From assembly GCA_024529925.1 (NCBI GenBank), contig JAFEUB010000960.1:388501-452500 (forward strand): DNA of 64,000 nt. Reading direction: 5' to 3'. Position 1 is the first letter of the stretch; the number at the start of each line of letters is the position of its first letter. The DNA comes from Ophthalmolycus amberensis (lineage: Eukaryota > Chordata > Actinopteri > Perciformes > Zoarcidae). The position numbers and the translations under genes were made by a program. Positions 20,204 to 29,224 of the stretch are shown in pieces. Below the pieces are notes generated by a model that worked only from the letters and a program-made list of their open reading frames with translations, searched no databases and had not been told where the DNA came from.

Positions 20204-21592
20204 CTAGTACGGAACTGGCTTCAGCTGCCCTACTCCTTGGATTCCTTTTTTCTTGAGTTGAACCGTGTTACTGTCCAATATCTTGACTATTATGTCGGAT
20301 TTATCGTACTTGGCTTTAACTGCAGAGTTAGACGCACCAACCTGAGCCTTGATCCAGACGCGTTGTCCTACTCGAAGTGGCACTTTTTGCTCAAGCTTGG
20401 GTCTTTTATCTTCCGAGCCCCGTCCCACTTCCTGTGACGTGAAGGGGCGGCGCATCAGCTCCTCCGCAGGGGAGGGCCTGTCACTTCGGTGGCGGTCGTT
20501 CAGGGCCTTGGCAATTTCCAGGGTCTTAGTGCTCCATTCTCTCGAGTTGGCATTTTTCCCAATCCAACTTTTCACCAAGCCAATGGTCCTTTCCACCACC
20601 CCGTTGGCCTGGGGGGTGTATGGGGGAGAGTAGATCCTCATCACCCCCTGCTGTTGGCACCACTGGTCCACTTTAGCGTTGCGAAAGTGCGTCCCGTTGT
20701 CAGTCCTGAGCTCCTTAGGCACCCCTAAGTAGCCACAGACCTGGTCCAGCATGCTAACAACACTGTTGCCGTTAGCTTTTCTTACTGCTTTTGTGGTTAC
20801 ATATCCTGACATGGAGTCCACAAGCACCAACAGGTACTTTTCTCCGCTTTTACCCGGTACCCCTAAGGGTCCTGCCACATCCATGCAGATAGAACCCCAG
20901 GGTACGGTACTTTTAATGGTGAGTCCTCCCACCCTTTGTCCTCTCCTTCCTGCGTTGTATCGACCACACAACTCACAGTCTTTTAGGATTCTGCGGACTT
21001 CTTTCTCAGGAATCCAGAGTCGCTGCTTTTCCAGTTCCCTTCGCGTCGGAACGGTGCCTGCGTGTCCTAGTGCCTCATGCACTGCCTGCACCACTTCCTT
21101 CACATTTTCTTCTGGGACTACCCTTCCTTTGGGCAAATCTTCCCACTTCTCGATCCCAACAAAGACAATTTGTCTCATTTGGACGAAACGATCCACTTCT
21201 TCGTTTCCTTGCCAATGAGTTCCTACTCGCGTGTGGGCCCTCTGGTGCACCACTTCGAGCTCCATTGTTAGCCGCAATTCGGCTATTTTTCTCCATAGGT
21301 TTTCGTGAGCTACTTTCTTGTTTTTAGCACTCTCAAAACCATTTTCTTCCCATATGGACAGGTCTTCATTAAGGGCCTGGGCGCAGTAATAACTGTCAGT
21401 TATCACCCTGGCTCGCTTTACCCTTCTTCGCTCCAACTCGAGCAGACCTTCCAGTATTGCTGTCACTTCCCCGGTCTGGGCACTGCCGGGGCTCTTTGTC
21501 TGGAGCGCTCCTTCTCTTGGTGTTTGAGAATGAAGCCCCAGTAGGCTTTGTCGTCTGGTCCTTTTCTCGAGCCGTCGGTGTATAGAGTCCAC
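20204..21592 (-). CDS. pol: pol, second frame: RNase H C-terminal part and integrase
   Basis: This frame is entered from the upstream pol frame and has no ATG at its open end, so it is not an independent gene. It carries the remaining RNase H acidic residues (Glu42 and the TDS Asp66, counted from the open end), then an integrase: an HHCC zinc site (H172, H177, C206, C209), and the DDE triad D238, D298 and E334 with 35 residues between the last two. A C-terminal basic domain with a V-W-I motif (RVWIKAQV) ends at the stop at 20204. Integrase would insert the viral DNA and fits the 4-bp duplication seen. The integrase part is intact. Confidence 0.9.
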   Translation of the reverse strand: MDSIHRRLEKRTRRQSLLGLHSQTPREGALQTKSPGSAQTGEVTAILEGLLELERRRVKRARVITDSYYCAQALNEDLSIWEENGFESAKNKKVAHENLWRKIAELRLTMELEVVHQRAHTRVGTHWQGNEEVDRFVQMRQIVFVGIEKWEDLPKGRVVPEENVKEVVQAVHEALGHAGTVPTRRELEKQRLWIPEKEVRRILKDCELCGRYNAGRRGQRVGGLTIKSTVPWGSICMDVAGPLGVPGKSGEKYLLVLVDSMSGYVTTKAVRKANGNSVVSMLDQVCGYLGVPKELRTDNGTHFRNAKVDQWCQQQGVMRIYSPPYTPQANGVVERTIGLVKSWIGKNANSREWSTKTLEIAKALNDRHRSDRPSPAEELMRRPFTSQEVGRGSEDKRPKLEQKVPLRVGQRVWIKAQVGASNSAVKAKYDKSDIIVKILDSNTVQLKKKGIQGVGQLKPVPY

Positions 21593-23406
21593 TCTATCGG
21601 TTCGGATGGTGTTTCATCTTGTCTCGTCTTTTTCTTACTCACGGGTTGTGCAGGGCCGATTTCGAGGTCCGGGTCCAGTAGGATGTCTTCCCAACGACCC
21701 CACCTTGCGTTCGTTGCCTTCGTGCTTTCTACCGTGGCTTTTCTTAGGAATCGATGGACCTGGCTTTGAGTGAGGACCCTGATGCCCTGCCCTTGAGCAA
21801 GGTCTTTCAGGGTGCTCCAATACCTTGCCAGAACTGCCAACTCCTTCTCTTCTGCTGGATATTTCTTTTCCACGGAGGACAGGGTGTAGCTCCACAGAGT
21901 GACTATTCCCCCTCCTTCGTTGCACACTTTCACCACTGCGTCGTCTTCGTTGCAACTGACCTCTGCCACCAGCTTCGTTGTCAGACTTCGTGGCTCCAAC
22001 CGCAAAGCTTCTTTAATGGCTGTCCGCAAGTTTTCCAAACTGTTTTGGTCCGTTGCTGTCCATTCCCACTTTTTGTGGGAGTCTTCTGGCTTCTCTTTTC
22101 TTAGTTTCATGTACAATGGTCTTGCGTACTTCTGGTAGCTAGGGACATGGTCCCTGACGTAGTTGCAGAGTCCCAGCACCTTCTGTAGTTCATTCAGCGA
22201 GGTTGGCGGGTCGATCTGCTCCACTTTATCCCGGAATCCATCCGAGAGTCCCAGGTCGTTGGAGACCTGAAACCCCAAGTAGTTCACTTGGAATCGTCCA
22301 AATTGGCATTTCTTTAGATTCAATTTCAATCCTGCCGCTGTTAGTCGTTCTGTGACTTTTCTCAATCTGTCCAGATGTTCTTCTTCGGTGTCATCTGCAA
22401 TGAATACATCATCGATGTATATGGTTGTGTCTAGGCCGTCCAGTATGTCCATTACGGCCGACTGGAAAACATTCGGAGAGTTTTTGTAGCCCTGCGGTAG
22501 CCGTTCCCAGACGTACGCTTTACCTTTGTGGGTGAACGCGGTTTTGCCCTGGGAGGCTTTGGCTAGTTTCAGCGAGAAAAACCCGTTTGCCAGATCTATG
22601 CAGGATTTGTACCTTTTTAGTCTCAGTGTTTTCAGCGTCCCTTGGGGGTTGATCAGGCTGGCTCGGTTGGCGACAGTCCTGCGGTTGAGGGCTTTAAAGT
22701 TGATTACTGGTCTCCATCCTCCTCCCGATGACTCAGGCTTTTTGACTGCCTGTATTGGGCTGTTGGTGATGGGATTTGGCTCCTCTCGCACCACCCCTAG
22801 CTCGCTGAGCTCTGTGACTATCAGGTCCATTTCTGCAACTGCCCCTGGATTCAGGGGGTATTGGCGGACGGGCGGGTGTACACCCCCTTCTATGGTGTGG
22901 GTATACTTCGCAGCCATTTCTCCACAGTCATTTTTGAACCTAGCCACTCCGGCTTGGGATAGTATGTCTTTTAGCGTTTCTTTTCCCTCCGGGGAAAAGT
23001 CGCTTTCTTCGGTCTTTTGCTTTGTCACTTCTGGAATGTCCACTGGTTTGTACCACTCCCGTGATAACGTTCCCATCTGGATTAGCTTTGCCCCTAGGAT
23101 TTCTAATCGCTGGTTTACCGGGGTTCGACCTTCTGGGCCGCTATGCAGCTCTTTTAGGTCCATTATTGTCATCAAATTGTAGGGTCCTAGAGCCCACACA
23201 ACTCCTTTCCAGACTCCAAACGGAATCTTTTTGATGGTTCCGTCGGCTAATTTAACTGTCAGGTGTCCTTTTGTTTCAAGGCATTTGCGGGTCATCGACA
23301 CTTCAGCACCAGTATCTACCTGATAGGGGATTCCACCCACGTCGGTGTATATGTCGTCCCCCACCCAATAGGCATGATCCACTGTGACCCGCGCCCGCTT
23401 AGCCAT
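21463..23406 (-). CDS. pol: pol, first frame: protease, reverse transcriptase, start of RNase H
   Basis: The ATG at 23404-23406 overlaps the stop of the capsid ORF (TAATG); the frame is also open upstream to about 23518. A stand-alone pol start is a foamy-virus trait. Order: aspartic protease with DTGA at 31-34; reverse transcriptase with fingers and palm from about 165, LPQG at 303-306 and catalytic YIDD at 330-333; connection; RNase H beginning with YTDGS near 609-613. The frame then closes at 21463, before the other RNase H acidic residues, which lie in the overlapping frame ending at 20204. The two frames differ by a -1 step within 21463-21592, so this copy's polymerase is interrupted inside RNase H, either by a small indel or by a recoding event. 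Confidence 0.92.
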   Translation of the reverse strand: MAKRARVTVDHAYWVGDDIYTDVGGIPYQVDTGAEVSMTRKCLETKGHLTVKLADGTIKKIPFGVWKGVVWALGPYNLMTIMDLKELHSGPEGRTPVNQRLEILGAKLIQMGTLSREWYKPVDIPEVTKQKTEESDFSPEGKETLKDILSQAGVARFKNDCGEMAAKYTHTIEGGVHPPVRQYPLNPGAVAEMDLIVTELSELGVVREEPNPITNSPIQAVKKPESSGGGWRPVINFKALNRRTVANRASLINPQGTLKTLRLKRYKSCIDLANGFFSLKLAKASQGKTAFTHKGKAYVWERLPQGYKNSPNVFQSAVMDILDGLDTTIYIDDVFIADDTEEEHLDRLRKVTERLTAAGLKLNLKKCQFGRFQVNYLGFQVSNDLGLSDGFRDKVEQIDPPTSLNELQKVLGLCNYVRDHVPSYQKYARPLYMKLRKEKPEDSHKKWEWTATDQNSLENLRTAIKEALRLEPRSLTTKLVAEVSCNEDDAVVKVCNEGGGIVTLWSYTLSSVEKKYPAEEKELAVLARYWSTLKDLAQGQGIRVLTQSQVHRFLRKATVESTKATNARWGRWEDILLDPDLEIGPAQPVSKKKTRQDETPSEPIEWTLYTDGSRKGPDDKAYWGFILKHQEKERSRQRAPAVPRPGK

Positions 23407-24890
23407 TACTTTCTCTGCCCTTCGCTCCCAGCTTCCAGGCGGGAGACACGAAGGGCCTGTTTCTGCTCTGTTGTCAGCTTGTTGTAGTCTTCGGAGGAAA
23501 GAAAACCGCTTTTGTTAGCTGGTGGGGGCCGTGGCCCCTCCTGTTGTTGGTCCGGCGGGGTTCGTTGGTAGACGCCCTGCCTCTGGAACCCTTCTTGCCT
23601 TGGAGCCCCTTGCTCCCTTTGGTAGCCTTGTGGATTCCTCTGATTCCCTGGTTCACGCTGGTAGCCTTGTTCTCTTTGGTAGCCTTGCGGACCTCTCTGG
23701 AATCCTGGCTCACGCGGCTCACGCTGGTAACCCTGTGGGGCTCTTTGGAATCCCCCTTGCTGCCTTCTTGGTGTCTGTGAAGGGCCGGGTCCCTCGGTGG
23801 GCCGCGCGTTGTCATACGAGGGTCTGGGAGCCGGCGGCTTCGGTTGGCTCCCTCTGTCTCTTTTGTCTTCCAAGTGTTTTTTCTTCAGATCCCACTTTCT
23901 TACTGTTTCTTGGATTTGTTCGGTGGTACTTTTGGTGATGTTTAGGGTCACAAAATCGATGTCATTCATTAGGCCCTTTGTCAGCTTCCTAAGGGCTTGC
24001 ACACTTCTCTCTGGCGGAATCGCCTGTCGCAAGGCGTACCACGCCTGAGTGAGAGTCTGCCCTTTTTCTAAGCTTTTCCTTGCTTTGTCGATTTGTGACT
24101 CCTCGTCCTCGCAGTCTTCCAGCACTAATCTTCGGTAGTGCTGTTCCGCGGTCTCTTCGGGACCCATCGGTTGGTCCGTCACATGGGCCAGCCACAATCT
24201 TTTTGCCTCGTCGTTCGTGGAGCTGGCTTTTACCATAAGCCATTTTTGCGTCAGATATTCTTGCACCGATTCTTTTGGGTCTCGGTTTGCCACCATCGCC
24301 CTGATCTTTTTGAACTCACCAAAGCTCTGGGTGGAGGCCTGCATCTTTGTTAAGCCGTCATTTTCTCCAGCGGTGGTGAGGCAGCCGTTTCGTGCGGGGC
24401 CCGGCTCTTGGGTTGTCTGTTCGTCCTCGCTGTCCGAGATGTCTTGCCTCAACGCCTTTTCTTCCTGTTTGGCCAGCTTGTAGGCTGCTTTCTTCAGGCG
24501 TCGTAGCATGACATCGTACACGATTGCCACGAAGCCCGTGCGGAAATTACCCGTCAGGTCCGTTGCTTTCGCGAGGGAGCCGTAAGTCGGGGTCATCAGA
24601 AAATTTGCCCATTCTCCATTCGTTGCGTAGACCATTGTTCCTGTCATTCCTTCGAGGTCGTGCAACCATGTCTCTGGAACATCATAACCTGTTTGGCTGA
24701 CCTCCGGAACATAGGCTTTTCTTCCGTCCTTGGTGGTCATTGGCCCATAGTTTTCATCTCTGGCGATTCTCTGTGAAGTCGTGTACACTGAAATAAGGGG
24801 CAGTGGGTTCTTTTTGCCTTTTCTGCTTCCCTGTTTCAGGTCTTTTACTCCTTCCGGAGCCTCGTATCCGATGGAAATTAGGCTTGGCAT
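23406..24890 (-). CDS. gag: Gag, capsid-like ORF with Gly/Gln/Arg repeats
   Basis: 494 residues from the ATG 24888-24890, although the frame is open without ATG to about 25030. Residues 85-345 are helical and charged and resemble a retroviral capsid region (QEYLTQKW near 210, TQAWYALRQAIPPERS near 281-296, then a long amphipathic helix). Residues 375-445 are about ten degenerate copies of GYQRE/GFQRG, a basic Gly/Arg/Gln tract in place of CCHC zinc knuckles, as with the GR boxes of foamy Gag. It would package the genome and build the core. It lies one frame away (+1) from the upstream macro-domain ORF, so it may be made by recoding, by its own ATG, or the frames may have been separated by an indel. 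Confidence 0.8.
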   Translation of the reverse strand: MPSLISIGYEAPEGVKDLKQGSRKGKKNPLPLISVYTTSQRIARDENYGPMTTKDGRKAYVPEVSQTGYDVPETWLHDLEGMTGTMVYATNGEWANFLMTPTYGSLAKATDLTGNFRTGFVAIVYDVMLRRLKKAAYKLAKQEEKALRQDISDSEDEQTTQEPGPARNGCLTTAGENDGLTKMQASTQSFGEFKKIRAMVANRDPKESVQEYLTQKWLMVKASSTNDEAKRLWLAHVTDQPMGPEETAEQHYRRLVLEDCEDEESQIDKARKSLEKGQTLTQAWYALRQAIPPERSVQALRKLTKGLMNDIDFVTLNITKSTTEQIQETVRKWDLKKKHLEDKRDRGSQPKPPAPRPSYDNARPTEGPGPSQTPRRQQGGFQRAPQGYQREPREPGFQRGPQGYQREQGYQREPGNQRNPQGYQREQGAPRQEGFQRQGVYQRTPPDQQQEGPRPPPANKSGFLSSEDYNKLTTEQKQALRVSRLEAGSEGQRK

Positions 24891-24912
24891 TGTGTCTTCT
24901 TCGTCTGAACTT

Positions 24913-26988
24913 TCAGCTGCGGTTTCTTCTTCGCCCTCCCTTTCTGGTTCCGGGAACGGTGGTGCCGGCTGAGTTGGTTCTGGTGTTCTTGCCAGGAGTT
25001 CTGGGACTTGCCCTGAACCGGTCTGGACTTAGGAACCTTATGGACCCTTCTCCTCCTCCCTCGTAGTGCATTCTCTGCAAGCCGACGGATTCCGCTGGGC
25101 TGGTGTTCCCGCGCTGTGATCTTTTTGACATGGAGGTTTCTACGTTGGTCTGCACCGCTACTTCTCGTGGAGGGGTTTTTGGTGTGTCTTTTTTCTTTGT
25201 TTGTTTCTCCTGGCTTGAGCTGGCTAGTGGACGTCGCTCTTCTTGCCTGGAGGGTCCGGGTGTCGATTCCTGGTAGCCCCTTCTATCTGCTGCCTCTTTC
25301 TTTAATCCTGCTGACGACGGGAGCCGTGGCAGAATTGCTCTTACAACTGGGCCTTCTTTTTCTTCGTATTTCGGCTGTCCTGCCCTCCAGTTGTTTGGCC
25401 CCTCTGTTTTGTAGAGGGGTCCTAGTATTCTCTCTTTTCGCTCGTGGTATTGAGCCGCCGAGGTGACTATTATCAACTCTTGGATCTGGGTCCAGCCGTG
25501 GGAAGCTTTCATCATGAGGCGCATAATCCTCATGGCCGCCTCCTCGGCTACCTCCCACGGTAGGTTGCCGGACCTAGCCCCTTCGTTGCATATGACGACT
25601 CTTTTGTAGGCCATCTCGCTTGCTCGGGTGACACCTTTTTCTAGTGCCGCTTCTATGTCATCCCGATAGGCGTCTTGATCTTCGCCATCCTGGTATTTTT
25701 CGATTGGTACATGCAGCACAGCGAAATGACCTGATGTCCCGCCGCTGGTAATTACTACCGATGGCTTGGTCGTTCTATATGCCTGGAGGCGTTCTTCGAG
25801 TTCTTTTTGGTAGGGTTTGCCGGCCTCTCTGGCCAGTGCCTTTCTGAACCGGGAGATGTGAGGTCTCAGATGCAAGTTGGTTAAGATAACCAGTCCATGG
25901 CTGTCTATGTCCCAGGGCTCTCCATAGTGATTATATGCGGTTACCCCTGTTTGGTTCGCATATTTTCTGGTGTCTTCGGGCATCTTTTTTAACGCTGGAA
26001 GGTGTTCTCCCTGGCTCAGGGAGCGAAGGTGCCTTGTCTTAGCCTGGGCTTTCTTTCGCTGCCCCAGCTCCGGGTCCTCGGTCTCCTGCAGGACCCTTCT
26101 TATTGCAGCGGGCGTTCCTGATTCGATGGAAGACGGGAGCGGTCGGAACTTCGCGCTCCCGCTCAGTGTTGAGTCGCCCTGAATTCCGTCCTCCTGGACC
26201 TCCTCTTCTTCCTCGTTCTCGCTGCCCTCTTTCTCCACGTCGTCTTCGTTGTCCTCGGACTCAGTGGATCCTCCTGACGAAGAATCCACGGAGGCCTCGG
26301 TCCCTTGGTTGCTGACCCGATCTTCGCTGGTGTCCTCAGTGTAGCATAGCTGTTCAGCTATGTATGTCGCTATTGCGTCTTGTTCTTTTTTATTTTCTCT
26401 GTAGCGGGAGGTGGCTTTTACTTTCTGCTTTATAGTTATTGCCCCCGCTCCCATTTCTGTGGCCAGCATCTTCACGACCGCGTCGTATTCTTTCGACGGG
26501 CTGATTATGGTGACTATTTTCCCTTTAATGAGTTTCATTACTACGAGCCACCAATGTAGCCACTCTCCCACTTGCTTCTTGGTCTTCGGGGGTCCTACAC
26601 ACCCTACTACTGCCGCCACCATTCCTGTCTTATGGGTGAGGGGTGCGAGATAACCCCCTTCTTTTTTGCAAATTTCTTCTACTCTTCTCCCCACCTCATT
26701 CTTATCTGCTTCTTCATGCAGGTCGATTAGGTGTTCCTGGACAGTAGCGTCCCATGTGGCCCATCCTTTGCCATTCAGGATGACCTGATGTGGGACGTTG
26801 CCTCCGTTCTCTTGATCCAGCGTCGGTCCTCCCGATGCCGCTCCGCTCGTTCCAGCGTCGTCCTCCTCCTTGTCCCCGCTGCCATCTGCTGCCGGGTCCT
26901 GGGGCGATGTCGCTGGCTCGTCCTGCTGAGTCGTCGTCGGCTGCGGGCTGCTTCCGTCGCCCTCGGGTCCTTGCAGCGAGTCTTCCAT
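24913..26988 (-). CDS. 5' proviral ORF with macro-domain-like region (Gag N-terminal part or novel protein)
   Basis: The first ATG is at 26986-26988 in strong context (CCAAGATGG), giving 691 residues; the frame is open further up without ATG. Residues 1-60 are Ser/Pro/Gln-rich. Residues 67-184 form a globular block with GCVGPP and IVTIISPSKEY. Residues 231-267 are acidic. Residues 355-530 read like a macro domain: a D-x5-V-x3-N strand (360-371), AREAG (386-390), VVITSGG (411-417), a paired helix, then GARSGNLPWEVAEEA (about 470-484) and IIVTSAAQY (506-514), matching in order the substrate loop, the Gly-rich phosphate loop and the last strand of that fold. The tail is basic and Ser/Thr/Arg-rich. 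It precedes the capsid-like ORF and overlaps its open frame by about 115 nt. Confidence 0.75.
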   Translation of the reverse strand: MEDSLQGPEGDGSSPQPTTTQQDEPATSPQDPAADGSGDKEEDDAGTSGAASGGPTLDQENGGNVPHQVILNGKGWATWDATVQEHLIDLHEEADKNEVGRRVEEICKKEGGYLAPLTHKTGMVAAVVGCVGPPKTKKQVGEWLHWWLVVMKLIKGKIVTIISPSKEYDAVVKMLATEMGAGAITIKQKVKATSRYRENKKEQDAIATYIAEQLCYTEDTSEDRVSNQGTEASVDSSSGGSTESEDNEDDVEKEGSENEEEEEVQEDGIQGDSTLSGSAKFRPLPSSIESGTPAAIRRVLQETEDPELGQRKKAQAKTRHLRSLSQGEHLPALKKMPEDTRKYANQTGVTAYNHYGEPWDIDSHGLVILTNLHLRPHISRFRKALAREAGKPYQKELEERLQAYRTTKPSVVITSGGTSGHFAVLHVPIEKYQDGEDQDAYRDDIEAALEKGVTRASEMAYKRVVICNEGARSGNLPWEVAEEAAMRIMRLMMKASHGWTQIQELIIVTSAAQYHERKERILGPLYKTEGPNNWRAGQPKYEEKEGPVVRAILPRLPSSAGLKKEAADRRGYQESTPGPSRQEERRPLASSSQEKQTKKKDTPKTPPREVAVQTNVETSMSKRSQRGNTSPAESVGLQRMHYEGGGEGSIRFLSPDRFRASPRTPGKNTRTNSAGTTVPGTRKGGRRRNRS

Positions 26989-27327
26989 CTTGGACTTTGT
27001 CTTTGTCTTTGTTGTCTCGAGTCGCCTTCCTCCCAAAGCCTCTCGTCGCGCGTTGAGTAAGGGATGGGATCCAGCTCTGGCCCCTCTACAGGTCGGATGA
27101 GTCTGGTCGATGCTCTCCGTCGCCTGCGGCTCTCCTGTGCTGGCTTGTAAATACCACGTACAGCTTCGATTCGTGGATGTCTCGCAATCGGACTTCTTAG
27201 AGGCTTGGGCAGCGTTGCTTTCTTCCCCAAAGCCTCACCTCCTTGGGTCTTTTCGTACACGAACGGCAAGCCTCTTTTGGCCGCCGGGGTTCTTCTTGTT
27301 GGGCTCAACGCACTCTTTTTACGATGA
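26989..27327 (-). other. 5' untranslated leader of the provirus
   Basis: About 340 nt between the primer-binding site and the first ATG. This is where packaging and dimerisation signals and the major splice donor are expected; I could not single them out. Confidence 0.6.
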
Positions 27328-27345
27328 GCCCCACGTTGGGCGCCA
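27328..27345 (-). promoter_or_regulatory. Primer-binding site, tRNA-Lys1,2
   Basis: Sense TGGCGCCCAACGTGGGGC, two bases after the 5' LTR. It is the standard 18-nt complement of the tRNA-Lys1,2 3' end, the primer used by foamy viruses. Confidence 0.92.
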
Positions 27346-27347
27346 CG

Positions 27348-28734
27348 TGTTAGATCCTGGGGTACTCCTGGCCCGATACGGGGCTACTTACTAACTCAGC
27401 TCTCTATTAAAAGATTCGTAGAGCTGGTGGTCTGGCGAGGGAACTCGCCTGGCTCCGCTCACTGCCTTTACTTCCGACGTCTACCCTGCTTCCTCCGGTC
27501 TGAGCGCGCTCGGCCGAGAGGCCAGTCCTGGCCCCGGGCGCTCCTACCAGTCGCGTCGGTTATGGCAGCTTCCCTCTTATGGATCCGGGCTCTTGGTAAA
27601 TGCCAGGTTCGGTTTTAACGGCTAGGATTACTTCTTTCTAAAACCGTAAGGGATTGTTAAGTGGATTCGGTCTCTAGGATAACCTTACAGAACTCAGTTG
27701 TTAGACATACAATAGATTTAACCTTTTACTGCCACGAGGAACTCTTAGTACTTTAAGCAAATAAATGCACTTGAGATATTTACTTTAAATGCAGATTAGA
27801 TATTTATTGCAGGTTATATTTGGTTAGTTTTTAGCAAGGGTTAGGCTACAGCTCACATAAAATGTTACTACACTTGATTCGTTATTAATTTCTTCTTAGA
27901 TTATACTCATTCGTTTTAAAGGCCGAGACGGCTCGGTTGGAGCTGGATTTCAAAGGTCCGATGAAAAAGGTTCTTTTGGAGTTGTTAGGAGCGAAGGTCC
28001 GGCCGGACCCTCGGATTCCTCCTGCTCTTTGCAGCGGAGTCCGTTCAATCAGTCCTCAAGGCTCAGTACAAAGTCTTTTTAGGACCGAGGCGTTCTTCCG
28101 TTGTTCAGTTGTTAGAGGCGAGCAGTGGGGAGAGGAATATCTCCGTCTTTCAATCTTTGTCCACGAACAGTGGTCTTCTTTCCGTGAACAGAGACGGAGT
28201 CCTCAAATACTTCAGTCGCGAATCGTCCGTATCTTCTTCCCAGAGCACTTCGACGGCTCCCGTGGTGAAATCCCATTTGGAGCTTGCAAACTGCTCCTTA
28301 TATTCCTGATTCGGGCTCACAGTCCTCCCCCCCTCCTGCTCTTAACACATGATCTTTATCCCACCCTTTTGTGTAGGCGTTTGTTCTAGAACCTTCCCGA
28401 TCTTTCCCTCTTGCTTGTATGAGTCATTCCTTACATCAGTTTTCCCCTGACCGCTCCCAAAACATCTGTTCCTGACTCACTCAGTTCTGCTATTTCACCA
28501 TGACTTAACACTTTTTCTACATCTCAGCTCCGGTACACAAAACATTATTATAATCAGTTTTTACATTGGTTAAATCATTCTATGCATTTAAACTTCTGTT
28601 ATTCAATGATTATACACTTTATCTTTCGATTACACTTTAACTATTGATTTCTGAGTATATGCTTTGTGCTCTTATATCCTGACTTTCCCTTGAATGTGTG
28701 GAGGCAGCTCTCGTGATCTCAACTCTTATCGACA
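27348..28734 (-). repeat. 5' LTR of the foamy-like provirus
   Basis: 1,387 bp, the same length as the 3' LTR and with no difference found by eye. TATA box at 28296-28304; AATAAA at 27803-27808. It would drive the genomic transcript. Confidence 0.93.
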
Positions 28735-28738
28735 ACAG
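28735..28738. repeat. Target-site duplication ACAG, right
   Basis: Matches 11942-11945 and directly follows the 5' LTR terminus CGACA. Confidence 0.85.
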
Positions 28739-28954
28739 GAATGAGCCTGAAGTAAACTTTGAATACCATTTCAACCATTTGCTATGCAAAATGAACTCTG
28801 AACTACAAAAGGGTGGAGGCTGGGGTGGAGGAGGCAAAGCATTGCCAGCAGTATGGTCTGTAACAGCATAGGTGTAAAAAGGATCAGTGAGGAGGGAGTC
28901 ATATTTAAATGATTAATCTGTGAGGAGCGGGATGTCAAAGTACACAACTTATAA

Positions 28955-29224
28955 CTTCCGGTTGCCACTAGGTGGCGCTATTACTATGATTCTAAATTGT
29001 CATATAGATGTGTTCCGGGTCAGGATGTTATGACATATGAGAAATTTGGAGCAGATTAGACAATGTACGGCCGAGTTACAACAACTTCCTGTTTCGTGGC
29101 GAATGGTGTTTTTTTGCCGCCACGCCACGGATACATAGTTCGATAACTTTTTAATCTTTGAGTAACTTTTCACTGGCAAGGTCTCAAGAGCATACTGACC
29201 AAATATGTAGTCAATCGGGTGAAA
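28955..29224. repeat. Dispersed fish repeat (unclassified)
   Basis: Contains 'ttccggttgccactaggtgg' and 'acaacttcctgtttcgtggc', phrases I recognise from a common interspersed teleost repeat. No termini were found. Confidence 0.4.

Larger units (their letters stand above)
11946..28734 (-). mobile_element. Full-length foamy-virus-like endogenous retrovirus, 16.8 kb
   Basis: The provirus is on the minus strand and bounded by two 1,387-bp LTRs that start TG and end CA and look identical. It has ACAG duplications, a tRNA-Lys1,2 primer site and a purine tract. Sense order of ORFs: macro-domain ORF, capsid-like Gag, PR-RT-RH, RH-IN, orfA, orfB, env, internal TATA box, orfC, orfD. Foamy-like traits are Lys1,2 priming, Gag without CCHC knuckles but with Arg/Gly/Gln repeats, pol with its own ATG, Env with an N-terminal membrane leader, a promoter at the env 3' end, and an acidic Tas-like ORF last. 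At 16.8 kb it is well above the 12-13 kb of known foamy viruses. Two frame changes (near 24913-25030 and 21463-21592) are the only breaks I see. Confidence 0.93.

Noticed and set aside
26775..27308. 177-codon frame in the proviral leader
   Set aside because: It starts at TTG, not ATG, overlaps the real 5' ORF in another frame and is Arg-rich from GC-rich sequence.
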